Assembly: GCA_934667105.1 (NCBI GenBank)
Contig: CAKULG010000014.1
Coordinates: forward strand, 1 to 64,000
DNA: 64,000 nucleotides
Source of the DNA: an uncultured Clostridia bacterium
Lineage (GTDB): Bacteria > Bacillota > Clostridia > Christensenellales > Aristaeellaceae
Direction: 5' to 3'
Part shown: piece after piece, positions 8,802-17,047 of the stretch
How positions within the stretch are numbered: the stretch's first letter is position 1
Layout of the letters: each line of letters starts with the position of its first letter
Translations under genes and position numbers: made by a program
Notes under the pieces: generated by a model
Told to the model about the DNA's origin: nothing
Seen by the model: the letters and a program-made list of their open reading frames with translations, nothing else
Databases searched by the model: none

Positions 8802-8903
8802 TCTATATTACTTTCTCGAAGGAAGCGGGATCATTTGCCTATGTAATCGTCGTTCCTTTCGCCTTCAGGAGATCGAGTCAATTCCCTGACGTTAGTCATT
8901 TTC

Positions 8904-8966
8904 CATACCGTTTTCTCGGAGGAGGATCGTGGGAACCGCTCTTTGGCGACAAAGAGCGGTTCAATG
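8904..8966 (+). repeat. Copy of the dispersed palindromic repeat
   Basis: The core hairpin 8933-8962 has perfect 13-bp arms (GAACCGCTCTTTG / CAAAGAGCGGTTC) around a 4-base loop. The lead-in CCATACCGTTTTCTCGGAGG matches copies near 29683 and 44602. It lies between the convergent ends of the nitroreductase and the Feo operon and could terminate both. Confidence 0.65.
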
Positions 8967-8968
8967 CA

Positions 8969-9127
8969 TTATTTTTCGTTCCCTTTCCGACCGCAGGCAT
9001 GGGGACAGTCCTTTCCGCAGAATGGACAGCCGCCGCAGCCGCTCCGGCGGGCGGCCCGCAGATATTTTATCGCCGCGAACGCCGCGTAGGCAAGCACTCC
9101 CGTGCCGATTAAAAAGCTGCCGAGCAT
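8969..9127 (-). CDS. FeoB-associated Cys-rich small membrane protein
   Basis: A 52-residue protein that starts 14 bases after the feoB stop, with GGGGG before its ATG. One N-terminal membrane segment (about residues 3-22, SFLIGTGVLAYAAFAAI) is followed by a basic stretch and a cysteine cluster, CGGCPFCGKDCPHACG (31-46), and a charged end. The size, position and Cys pattern fit the small Cys-rich proteins often found after feoB in Bacillota. Its role is unproven: it may hand ferrous iron to or from FeoB or regulate the channel. Confidence 0.8.
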   Translation of the reverse strand: MLGSFLIGTGVLAYAAFAAIKYLRAARRSGCGGCPFCGKDCPHACGRKGNEK

Positions 9128-9141
9128 ACGGCCCCCTTTCC

Positions 9142-11157
9142 TTACCCCATCAAAAGCAGCCCGAGCCGGTATGCCGCGAATGCCGCCGCCCAGGCGATTC
9201 CCGCTTGCCCCAGCGCCATAAGGAGCCGCTTTTTTCCCAATTCCCGCCTCATGGCGGCGCAGGCTGCCGCGCAGGGAGGATACAGCAGCACGAAAACCAG
9301 AAAGGAAAGCGCCGCCGCCGGGCTGGAAAAATATCCGCCCAGGGCCGCCGCCAGCGCGCCGCCCTCCCTTCGCGCCAGGACGGAGAGGGTGGAAACAATG
9401 CTTTCCTTGGCCAGCAAGCCGGAAAGCAGCGCGGTGACGGGCCCCGCCGCGCCAAAGCCCAGGGGCGTAAACAGCGGGGCCAGCAGCGCCCCCGCCCGGC
9501 CCAGCAGGCTTTCTTCCAGCGTCTGCGCGGGGGCGAGGGCGGGGGTGTAGCGTTGAAGCAGCCAGATAAAAACCGAGGCTGCCAGGATGACCCCAAAGGC
9601 CCGGCGGAAGAAATCCTTGATCCTTTCCGCCAATTGACGTCCCACGCTGCGCAGGGAGGGCAGTCGGTAAACGGGCAGCTCCATCAAAAAGGGGGCCGCC
9701 TCCCCGCGAAAGGCGGTTCGGTTCAGAATCCAAGCCGCCGCCGCCCCCAGCAGCACCCCCAGGCCGTATAGCCCGCACAGCAGGAAAAGCCCCCGGCCGG
9801 GGAAAAACGCCTGGGCGAACAGGGCGTAAACCGGCGCTTTCGCCCCGCAGGAGATAAAGGGCGTGAGCAGCACCGTCAGCCTTCGATCCCGGGAGGAGGG
9901 CAGAATGCGCGCGCTCAGCGCCGCAGGTACCGTGCAGCCGAACCCCATCAGCAGCGGAATCAGGCTGGCCCCGCTCAGGCCCAGCCGCCGCAGCGGCCGG
10001 TCCATCAAAAACGCGGCCCGGGCCATATAGCCGCTGTCCTCCAGCAGGGAAAGCAGCAGGAAAAGCAGCAGCAGCGTGGGCAGAAAGCTCAGCACGCCGC
10101 CCACCCCCGAAAGCACCCCTTCCGTCAGCAGCGCCCGCACCCAGGGGGCCAGGGGCAGCCGCGCCAGGCCCAGGGCGGCCTGGGAAAGGGCCGCCTCCAC
10201 CAGCGCCGAAAAGCCCTGAGCCGCCGCCGCGCCGGGCGGGCCGAAGGCCAGGAAAAATACCGCGAACAGCAGCAAAAAGAAAAGGGGAAGCGCCAGCACG
10301 CGGTGCAGCGCCAGCGCGTCCAGCCGCTGGGTCAGGCCGTTTTCGCCGCCCCGGCGCAGAAGCCGGGTCAGCGTGCTTTCCAGAAAAGCATAGCGCCCGT
10401 TGGCCAGCAGCGCCGCGCCTTCCTGGCCCAGGCGGCGCTCCGCCCGCTTCGCCGCCTCCGCCACGGCCTGGCGCGCCGCCGCGTTCAGCTCCAGCTGCGC
10501 TTCCGTGCGCGCGTCGCCCTCCAACAGCTTCTCCGCCGCATACCGGGCGGGCAGCCCTCGGGCGCTTGCCTGGGCTGCGATCAACTCTTGGATTTCGCCC
10601 AGCGCTTTTTCCAGCGCGGGGGAAAACAGCCTTCGCGCCTGGGGCGGCGTTTTCTCCCGGGCCGCCTGAAGCGCGCCGCGCATCAGCGCCGCCACGCCCT
10701 CGCCGTCCCGGGCGCAGATCGGATATACCGCCGTGCCCAGCGCCGCCGCCAGCCCGGCAATATCCAGCCGGTCTCCCCGCCGCCGGGCTTCATCCATCAT
10801 ATTCAGCGCCACCACCACGGGCGCGCCCAGTTCCCGCAATTGCAGCGTTAAATACAGGTTGCGCTCCAAATTGGTGGCGTCCACGATGTTGATTACCGCG
10901 TCCGGCCGCTTCAGCGCGATGTAATCCCGGGCGATAACCTCCTCGGGGGTGTAGGGGCTCAGGGAGTAAATGCCGGGCAGATCCACGATTTCCGCCGCCT
11001 CTCGCCCCGCGCGGTAAGCGGACAGCAGCGCGCCCGTTTTGCGCTCCACCGTCACGCCGGGCCAATTGCCCACATGCTGGCTGGCCCCCGTCAGCCGGTT
11101 GAACAGCGTGGTTTTCCCGCTGTTCTGGTTTCCCACCAGGGCGAATACATACGCCAT
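9142..11157 (-). CDS. feoB: Ferrous iron transporter B
   Basis: Takes up Fe2+ across the membrane using a cytosolic G-protein domain. The 671 residues begin with that domain: G1 is GNQNSGKT (9-16), G3 is DLPG (59-62) and G4 is NMMD (119-122). A helical spacer follows to about 270, then a membrane region with two Gate-type repeats, including the conserved GFGCTVPAALSAR segment. GGGAGG precedes the ATG, only four bases after the feoA stop. G1 has Gln where the consensus has Pro, a mild change. Length is near the family norm. Confidence 0.95.
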   Translation of the reverse strand: MAYVFALVGNQNSGKTTLFNRLTGASQHVGNWPGVTVERKTGALLSAYRAGREAAEIVDLPGIYSLSPYTPEEVIARDYIALKRPDAVINIVDATNLERNLYLTLQLRELGAPVVVALNMMDEARRRGDRLDIAGLAAALGTAVYPICARDGEGVAALMRGALQAAREKTPPQARRLFSPALEKALGEIQELIAAQASARGLPARYAAEKLLEGDARTEAQLELNAAARQAVAEAAKRAERRLGQEGAALLANGRYAFLESTLTRLLRRGGENGLTQRLDALALHRVLALPLFFLLLFAVFFLAFGPPGAAAAQGFSALVEAALSQAALGLARLPLAPWVRALLTEGVLSGVGGVLSFLPTLLLLFLLLSLLEDSGYMARAAFLMDRPLRRLGLSGASLIPLLMGFGCTVPAALSARILPSSRDRRLTVLLTPFISCGAKAPVYALFAQAFFPGRGLFLLCGLYGLGVLLGAAAAWILNRTAFRGEAAPFLMELPVYRLPSLRSVGRQLAERIKDFFRRAFGVILAASVFIWLLQRYTPALAPAQTLEESLLGRAGALLAPLFTPLGFGAAGPVTALLSGLLAKESIVSTLSVLARREGGALAAALGGYFSSPAAALSFLVFVLLYPPCAAACAAMRRELGKKRLLMALGQAGIAWAAAFAAYRLGLLLMG

Positions 11158-11161
11158 GGCC

Positions 11162-11392
11162 TTATTCCTCCCGCACGGTAATCTGGGCCGCTTCCTCCCG
11201 GCGCAGCGACAGGGAATACCCCCGCAGCCGCACCTGCAAAGGATCGCCTCCCGGGGCGGCGCGCTCCAGAAGCACCCGCACCCCCGGGGTGAACCCCATA
11301 TCCATCAGCCGCCGGTGCAGCGCTCCTTCGCCCCCGATTCGCGTCGTAACGGCGCGTTCCCCGGGCCGCAGCGTGGAAAGCGTTTTCGGCAT
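11162..11392 (-). CDS. feoA: Ferrous iron transport protein A
   Basis: A small cytosolic SH3-like protein that works with FeoB. The start at 11392 (MPKTLSTL) is chosen because GAGGCGAG precedes it and the 76-residue length fits FeoA; the frame stays open upstream without a ribosome site. Typical elements are LRPGERAVTTRI, RRLMDMGFTPGVRV and the C-terminal LRGYSLSLRREEA. First gene of the feoA-feoB-Cys-rich operon, divergent from the secreted protein at 11530. I found no convincing Fur box in the 140-base divergent region, although a G+C-rich palindrome lies there. Confidence 0.9.
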   Translation of the reverse strand: MPKTLSTLRPGERAVTTRIGGEGALHRRLMDMGFTPGVRVLLERAAPGGDPLQVRLRGYSLSLRREEAAQITVREE

Positions 11393-11453
11393 GTTTCTCG
11401 CCTCTTTTACAAAAGATTTACAAGCCCGCCCCGTCCGCCGCCCGGCGGGGCGG

Positions 11454-11482
11454 TTGAAAAGGCGGCCTGATTGTGCTAAAAT
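11454..11482 (+). promoter_or_regulatory. Promoter of the secreted Ig/OB protein gene
   Basis: TTGAAA (11454-11459), 17 bases and TAAAAT (11477-11482), about 50 bases before the ATG at 11530. Confidence 0.75.
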
Positions 11483-11529
11483 AAACGGGTACATTCGTTT
11501 TTTCCGCCATGGAAAGGAGGCGCGTTTTT

Positions 11530-13053
11530 ATGCGCAGATTCTTGCTTTTTACGGCCTGCCTGCTGCTGACGCTGCTGGCCGTTCCCGCCGCGCTGGCCGA
11601 AACCTATACCTTCTCGGGCCCCAGCGCCGCGCTGGAATTGAACGCCGCGGATTACGACGCGGTGCTTACCCCCTATAACCTGGCCGCCAACGCCGAATGG
11701 ATCGCCGGCCAGGGCATCGATACGGACGCGCTGACAAACGCCTTTGAAAACGAGGGCATTCTGCTGCAGGCCTATGATAAGAAGAACGGCCGCACGCTGG
11801 TGATTACCGCGCTGCAGGATGTGGACGCGCAGACCTATTTCGACCTGAACAATCAGGATGAAAACATGCGCAAGGAATTCCGTCAATCCCACACCAACGG
11901 CACCGCCTACAGCGTGCTGGGTTATTCCTATTCCAGCGCGAAATGGAAAAATTACGGCGGAACCACCCTGCGCTTTCTGCAAACCAAGTATTCCCTGCGC
12001 CAGGGGGGCGAGCAGGTGTGCACCGGCTATCAGCGCCGCACCATCCGCAACGGCTATACCATCACGCTGGATTTGCAGGTGACGGGCCGGGCCGCCCGAG
12101 ATGCGGATGACGCCGCCCTGGAAAAGATCATGAAGGGCTTTTCCTTTACTCAGGTGCTGCCCATGCCGCCGCTGCCCGTGAAGCTGAGCTTTACCAGCGC
12201 TCCGCCCGCTGAAACCAGCGACGATACCTTTACCATCAAGGGCACCACCGCCAAGAAGGGCACGGTGACGGTGACGGTATTCTCCCTGGGAGAGACAGGC
12301 GGCAACACCTATACCGATACCGCTTCCTCCTCCGGCGCTTTCTCGGTGAAGGTCACGCTGCCTTCCCAGGGGGTGTATTCCGTTTCCGTGACGGCCCAGG
12401 CCGAGGGCGAATTGGACGCGCAGCGTACCTTCTCCGTCACCTATCAGAAGGGCATGCTGCCGGTGGAGCTTTCCGTGGAGCCCGCCGCCACCCTGGGAGA
12501 TGAAACGCTGATTTCCGGCACCACCCTTTCCGGCGCGAAAACCCAGGTTTCCGTTTCCGGCCCGTTGAACTATACCAAAACCTCCACTAGCAAGAATTTC
12601 AGCTTTAAGCTGGATACCAGCGTGGCGGGCACCTATCAGATCGCGATCTCCGTGACCATGAAGGGCATGAACGAGCGCCGGTTCACCTATACCGCCACCC
12701 GCACCCTCAGCGAGGTGGAGCAGCAGGAGCGTATCCGCGCCGCGGCGAAATCCATTTCCTACGCCAATCTTTCCAAGCCCGCCAACGAGGGCAAATACGC
12801 GGTGGTGACGGGGTATGTCACCGGTGTGGAAACCACCATCGGGGAATGGCTGATTCCCCTGGCGCTGAAGGAATCCAAGGGCCAGTACAGCCAGATTGTC
12901 TATCTGATCTGCACCCAGGAGCCCGCCTTCGCCGTGGGGGACAAGGTGAAAGCGTATGGTACCGCCTCGGGCACATACAGCAAGCTGGTGGAGGGCGGCA
13001 CGCTGGAAAATTACCCCCGCCTGCAGGTCGCCATCATCGAGGCGGCCCAGTAA
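11530..13053 (+). CDS. Secreted protein with Ig-like repeats and a C-terminal OB-fold-like domain
   Basis: Function unknown. The start at 11530 (MRRFLLF) is chosen over the upstream ATG because AAAGGAGG lies ten bases before it and a clean signal peptide results, with likely cleavage after PAALA near residue 23. The mature protein has an N-terminal domain (24-205), two Thr/Ser/Val-rich beta segments that look like bacterial Ig-like repeats (about 215-300 and 307-390), and a last domain (about 405-507) with YAVVTGYVTGVE, IVYLICTQEP and GDKVKAYGTASG, which resembles an OB fold. No catalytic motif, LPXTG or membrane anchor is seen. 507 residues, monocistronic. Confidence 0.65.
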   Translation: MRRFLLFTACLLLTLLAVPAALAETYTFSGPSAALELNAADYDAVLTPYNLAANAEWIAGQGIDTDALTNAFENEGILLQAYDKKNGRTLVITALQDVDAQTYFDLNNQDENMRKEFRQSHTNGTAYSVLGYSYSSAKWKNYGGTTLRFLQTKYSLRQGGEQVCTGYQRRTIRNGYTITLDLQVTGRAARDADDAALEKIMKGFSFTQVLPMPPLPVKLSFTSAPPAETSDDTFTIKGTTAKKGTVTVTVFSLGETGGNTYTDTASSSGAFSVKVTLPSQGVYSVSVTAQAEGELDAQRTFSVTYQKGMLPVELSVEPAATLGDETLISGTTLSGAKTQVSVSGPLNYTKTSTSKNFSFKLDTSVAGTYQIAISVTMKGMNERRFTYTATRTLSEVEQQERIRAAAKSISYANLSKPANEGKYAVVTGYVTGVETTIGEWLIPLALKESKGQYSQIVYLICTQEPAFAVGDKVKAYGTASGTYSKLVEGGTLENYPRLQVAIIEAAQ

Positions 13054-13109
13054 GCTTTTCCGCCGCTCACGTCATGCATATGGCGGCAAGCCTGAAAATA
13101 TACGCGCCA

Positions 13110-13171
13110 TGCGAGGCAATACGATGCGGGAGAACCATTCTTTGTAAGCCGCGGAATGGTTCCCCCGCATT
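13110..13171. repeat. Copy of the dispersed palindromic repeat
   Basis: Arms 13124-13140 (ATGCGGGAGAACCATTC) and 13154-13170 (GAATGGTTCCCCCGCAT) pair at 16 of 17 positions around a 13-base loop. Closely related to the palindrome at 43865-43912. Lies between the secreted-protein gene and the sigma factor gene, with no T-tract directly after it. Confidence 0.75.
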
Positions 13172-13260
13172 CTATATAACGCCTCTTTTTTTGAAAAAAT
13201 GCAACCTGACGCTTTTCCGCCGCGTCTAATTGGGAGGAAGGAATGAAAGGAGGGCGAAGG

Positions 13261-13743
13261 ATGCTGGACAGCGCGGAATTTTCCCGGCGGGCGCTGGAAT
13301 TGGAGCGGCCGCTTTACCGGGTGGCCCGGGGCGTCCTGCGCCGCCCGCAGGATTGCGCCGACGCGGTGCAGGAGGCGCTGCTGAAGGCCTGGGCCGCCCG
13401 GGCTTCCCTGCGGCAGCCGGAATATTTTAAAACCTGGCTCACCCGCATCCTCATCAACGAATGCAAAACCATGCTGCGCCGCAAGCGCCCTCTTTTGCCG
13501 CTGGAGGCGCTGCCCGAAACGGCGGCGGAGGAAAGCGGCTGCGATGTGGATCTGGAGCGGGCGCTGTACGCCCTGCCGGAAAAATACAGAATCGTCGTGG
13601 TGATGCATTACCGGGAGGGCTATTCCGTAGAAGAAATCGCCGCCGTGCTGCGCGTTCCCGCAGGGACGGTTAAAGCCCGTCTTTCCCGGGCCCGGGCGCG
13701 GCTTCGGCAGGAATTGCGGGATGAGGAGGTGTGCCTGATATGA
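13261..13743 (+). CDS. ECF-type RNA polymerase sigma factor
   Basis: An extracytoplasmic-function sigma factor of 160 residues. The start at 13261 is preferred because AAAGGAGG lies seven bases before it; an ATG at 13243 is possible. Region 2 includes DCADAVQEALLKAWAAR and region 4 the helix-turn-helix YSVEEIAAVLRVPAGTVKARLSRARARL (quoted in parts: YSVEEIAAVL and GTVKARLSRARARL). The stop overlaps the ATG of the next gene (ATGA), so both are translated together. The partner is a membrane protein, as usual for ECF/anti-sigma pairs. The target genes are unknown. Confidence 0.9.
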   Translation: MLDSAEFSRRALELERPLYRVARGVLRRPQDCADAVQEALLKAWAARASLRQPEYFKTWLTRILINECKTMLRRKRPLLPLEALPETAAEESGCDVDLERALYALPEKYRIVVVMHYREGYSVEEIAAVLRVPAGTVKARLSRARARLRQELRDEEVCLI

Positions 13744-14699
13744 AGGAATTTGATGTGGATCGGGCGCTGGGACGCACGCCGGAGGGCTTCCATCAGGCCA
13801 TGCACGCCGCGCTGAACGCCTGCCGGGAAACCGACGAGGCCCCGCATGCGGCGCGCCCCCGCCGCATGGCGTTGATAGGCGCGCTGGCGCTGGCCTTGGC
13901 GCTGCTGACGGGCTCCGCCCTGGCGCTGATTCACGCCCTGGGCGGCATGCAATGGTTCCTGCAGGAGCGAATTGGCTATTGGCCCCGCCTTTATCCCGAA
14001 ACCTACGCCCGGGTGATGGAAAAGCTGCAAAGCGATATCCCTCAGGAATGCACGGGCGAGCTGGTAACGCTGCGGGCGCAGGACGCGGCCTGGCTGCCGG
14101 GGGAGCTTTTCGTGGCCACCTTCCAGGCCTCCCCGAAGGATGAAAATGCCGTGGAGCTTTACGACGCGATGGTTTATATCGCCGACGGCGAGGGAAAATT
14201 TCGCATTGCCACCGAGCGGGGCTTCGAACATCCCCGGCTGGTGATGCGCGCGCCTCAGAAGCGGCTGCTGCTTTTCGATATAGAATGGGATTTTCATATC
14301 GGCGCGCCGAACGGCCCTTCGCTTTTGGCATACTGCATGGATTCCGTGACCACGGCGGAAAACCAGGCGCTCTTTTATGTGGAGTTTGATCTGAAGCACA
14401 ATTCCGAATCCGGCGCGCGGGAGGAGTACGCCCAGGCATTATCCGCGCTTTCCGCCCAGCAGCGGGCGGCGGTGGAGGCAAGCCCCGAGCAGGGCGGCTG
14501 GAAAGCGGTGATTCAGCAGGCCATCCAGGCGGAGCAGGCGATTGAAGCCTGTACCCAGCCGGACGGAACGCTGACCCTTTACGTGGATTACACCCTGTCC
14601 GAGCTGCAATGGAACCGGGCGCATCCGGAACGCACGGCGGAGGAAGCCTGCGTTTCCCTTCCTGGGGGCACGCTTCGGTTGGATATCAAAATTCGATAA
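13740..14699 (+). CDS. Membrane-anchored protein, putative anti-sigma factor
   Basis: The ATG overlaps the sigma factor stop and has GAGGAGG ten bases upstream. The 319 residues split into a short cytoplasmic part (1-42) with a basic end, one transmembrane helix (about 43-65, ALIGALALALALLTG), and a large external domain of about 250 residues of unknown fold. This layout and the overlap with the sigma gene suggest an anti-sigma factor that senses something outside the membrane, but the cytoplasmic part is short and has no HxxxCxxC zinc motif, so the role is inferred from context. Confidence 0.65.
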   Translation: MKEFDVDRALGRTPEGFHQAMHAALNACRETDEAPHAARPRRMALIGALALALALLTGSALALIHALGGMQWFLQERIGYWPRLYPETYARVMEKLQSDIPQECTGELVTLRAQDAAWLPGELFVATFQASPKDENAVELYDAMVYIADGEGKFRIATERGFEHPRLVMRAPQKRLLLFDIEWDFHIGAPNGPSLLAYCMDSVTTAENQALFYVEFDLKHNSESGAREEYAQALSALSAQQRAAVEASPEQGGWKAVIQQAIQAEQAIEACTQPDGTLTLYVDYTLSELQWNRAHPERTAEEACVSLPGGTLRLDIKIR

Positions 14700-14707
14700 T
14701 CCTTGTT

Positions 14708-14752
14708 GCCTGCCGTTAAGCTCAGGCGAAAAAACGGCAGGCCCCTTTCTTT
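14708..14752 (+). terminator. Terminator after the sigma/anti-sigma pair
   Basis: GCCTGCCGTT (14708-14717) pairs perfectly with AACGGCAGGC (14733-14742), followed by CCCTTTCTTT. Confidence 0.8.
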
Positions 14753-14764
14753 AGATCAATAAAA

Positions 14765-14801
14765 ATAGGGGGAAGCGCTCATATGAACGCTTCCGCCCTT
14801 T
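14765..14801 (-). terminator. Terminator of the L,D-transpeptidase gene
   Basis: On the minus strand GGCGGAAGCG pairs with CGCTTCCCCC across a central TCATATGA, followed by TATTTTTATTG. It lies 66 bases past the stop at 14867. Confidence 0.75.
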
Positions 14802-14866
14802 TTGCTGGCGGAATGATAGGCGGATTTTCCAGATTCTCCCGCAATCACATTATTTCTTTTCAATTC

Positions 14867-16702
14867 TTAAAAGCCGTTTTCCGCGTTCAGGGCGTCGATG
14901 TCGCTTTTTCGCATCACCCGGGCGCAGCCCGAGCAGGGCGAAAGCTTGCTGAACGCGGCGGTATCCAATTCGCTGTATTTGAATTCCGTCAGCGGCAGAT
15001 AACGGGATTTCACGGTGGCGCAGTTCTGGGATTCGTGATAATATTTCCCGCCGTTAGGATTGTAATACAGGGAGAGGCCGTCGTCGGGATAGGAGAGGAA
15101 ACGGCCCGTATCATCCCAAATAAGCACCTTGGTGTTCACCCGGATATTGTCCCACAGCCATTTAATATTTTGCCCCTGTTCGTTGGCCGCTTTCTGCACG
15201 CGGATGCAGCCGTGGCTGGCCTTTTGCCCCAGCAGCTTAACCGTGGAGGAATAATCCCGCTGGCTGGCGGGGGTATCGGCGTTGCCGATATAGGGCACCT
15301 CGTGAATGGCGCAGCCGCCGTTGATGCGCATGCCGTAGGAGCACCAAAGATTGCCCGCCGGGAAGCCGCCCATGCGGCTGACCATCAGGAATTCGCCCGA
15401 GGGGGTTTCGTTCCAGGATTGCTTGCTGTTGTTCAGCCCGGTGGAAATCAGCAGAGAGCCGATGCATTTTCCATCGGAGAAGATATACATCGTTTGCTCC
15501 AGCTTGTCGATCAGCAGGGCGTAATCGGTGCGGGGGGTGATGGTTTTCAGCCGGGAGGTTTCCACATAGCCCACCAGCCGGTCGTCCGTCACGCCGTAGC
15601 CGGGGCGCGAGGTGCAATCCGGGCCGTAGGAGGAATTGTATACCTCCACCTTCGTCCAGCCGTTATCCAGCGTTTCCAGAATGTGCAGGCCCTGGGAGGC
15701 GTAGGTCACTTCGCCCACCACGTTATCGCGTTTGGCACTTTTATCCGGCGTTTTGCGCAGGCGGTATACTTCCTTTTGCTCGCCGTCCAGCACCACGATG
15801 GGCTGCATCATCACGTTCCAGATGGCTTCCTCGTCCATTTCGCCCATGGGCAGCGTCCAATAATTGGTTTCCTGGGCCTGGGTTGTCACGCCGCTGGGAA
15901 TAACGACGTGGTGCGTGGGCGCAGGGGTGGGCGCTTCGGTGGATGCGTCCGCTGCGGGCGGGGCGCTTTCCGCCGCCGTGGTTTCCTCCGGGCGGGGGCT
16001 TTCCGTCAGGATGGGCGCAGGCGTTTCAGGGGCGTCTTCAGCGGGGGCCAGCACGGAAAGGAAGATTTGCCGCGCCGTGCCGGAATAGTTGGTTTCATCG
16101 ATCAGGCGCAGCTGAATGGCGTATTCGCCATAGGCGATGCCCATGTTATCCACCTGGCCGTTCCAATAATGCACGCTTTCCCCGGCGGGAACGGCCTCCT
16201 CCAGGAAGGTATGCCATTCGCCGTCCTCCAGCCTTACGCGCAGCGACAGCGTGCCCGGCATATTTAAATTCACCGTGACGGCCCACACATCCCCGGGCGT
16301 AACCTGGGAGGGGGCGGAAACGGAGAGAATCTGCGGGCTTTCGGGGCCGATCTGCACCGGGGCCAGCGCTTCCTCTTCGCCCATGCGCAGGCGGAATTGA
16401 TAGCTTCCCTGGGGCGTCGGCTGGCCGTCAGCCAGGGTTCCATCCCAGGAAAGATGATTTTCTCCCGCCTCGGCCAAAAGACCCTCCCGGATGCGCAGCA
16501 CCTCCGCGCCGCTTTCGTCAATCAGCGAAAGCTCCGCCATGCCTGCCGTCGGGGCGAAAAAGCTGATTCGTTCCGTTTTCCCCGGCCGCATTTCGCTGGG
16601 CGCCAGGGTAAAAGAAAGCCCCTCCGCCAGGCCGCGGCCCGCGAACAGAAAAATAAGAAAAATAATAAGAAGAAATGAAATCAAGCCCAATCGTTTTCGC
16701 AT
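14867..16702 (-). CDS. Secreted L,D-transpeptidase (YkuD) with Ig-like and SH3-like modules
   Basis: Forms or remodels 3-3 peptidoglycan cross-links or attaches proteins to the wall, outside the membrane. The start at 16702 (MRKRLGL) follows AAAGGAG and yields a signal peptide or anchor of about 26 residues. Then come FlgD-like Ig segments (one around SWDGTLADGQPTPQGSYQF, near 80-100; a second near 170-215), a Pro/Thr/Glu/Ala-rich linker (about 220-265), an SH3-like region (about 300-370), and the YkuD domain (about 385-520) with the catalytic SHGCIRV near residue 497. A C-terminal tail has NPNGGKYYHESQNCATV, like a small Cys-containing repeat. Monocistronic. Confidence 0.88.
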   Translation of the reverse strand: MRKRLGLISFLLIIFLIFLFAGRGLAEGLSFTLAPSEMRPGKTERISFFAPTAGMAELSLIDESGAEVLRIREGLLAEAGENHLSWDGTLADGQPTPQGSYQFRLRMGEEEALAPVQIGPESPQILSVSAPSQVTPGDVWAVTVNLNMPGTLSLRVRLEDGEWHTFLEEAVPAGESVHYWNGQVDNMGIAYGEYAIQLRLIDETNYSGTARQIFLSVLAPAEDAPETPAPILTESPRPEETTAAESAPPAADASTEAPTPAPTHHVVIPSGVTTQAQETNYWTLPMGEMDEEAIWNVMMQPIVVLDGEQKEVYRLRKTPDKSAKRDNVVGEVTYASQGLHILETLDNGWTKVEVYNSSYGPDCTSRPGYGVTDDRLVGYVETSRLKTITPRTDYALLIDKLEQTMYIFSDGKCIGSLLISTGLNNSKQSWNETPSGEFLMVSRMGGFPAGNLWCSYGMRINGGCAIHEVPYIGNADTPASQRDYSSTVKLLGQKASHGCIRVQKAANEQGQNIKWLWDNIRVNTKVLIWDDTGRFLSYPDDGLSLYYNPNGGKYYHESQNCATVKSRYLPLTEFKYSELDTAAFSKLSPCSGCARVMRKSDIDALNAENGF

Positions 16703-16732
16703 CGTTTGCTCCTTTGGTAAAAAGGGGATCAA

Positions 16733-17047
16733 TACACGCTTTTCATCTTATCATTTTTTTCTTTTCCTGCCAAGGGAAAAAAGAAATAGAATTGTAAATT
16801 TTTCGTTTCCGGCTTTGTTTTCAGGTGCGCTGCGTTTTTATAAACAGGAATATGACTTTTTGTTAGCGGAGGAGTGTGGCGATCTTTGGCTTTTCAATTT
16901 GTGCACATAGCTTTCCCTGAAAGGCGCGGGGCGAACGCTTCTCCCGAATTTTGCGCTCGCACCTTTTTCTTTATTCATTTCGGCTGCTTCGGAAGGCCGC
17001 CCTGCGGCGGAGCAGGGGGCCTATGCGATGCGCGCGGTCAGGCGCTA
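16733..17047. other. Non-coding stretch with a G+C-rich hairpin
   Basis: No gene is supported here. The left part is A+T-rich and holds the upstream region of the L,D-transpeptidase gene. At 16994-17022 AGGCC-GCCCTGC pairs with GCAGGG-GGCCT; on the minus strand it lies 26 bases past the aldolase stop and may end that transcript, although there is no T-run. Confidence 0.5.

Noticed and set aside
8929..9771. A 280-codon plus-strand open frame across the Feo operon end
   Set aside because: Antisense to feoB and the Cys-rich protein gene; Arg/Gln/Gly-rich shadow composition.
14783..16267. A 494-codon plus-strand open frame
   Set aside because: Antisense shadow of the L,D-transpeptidase gene, which has the SHGCIRV active site and a ribosome site.
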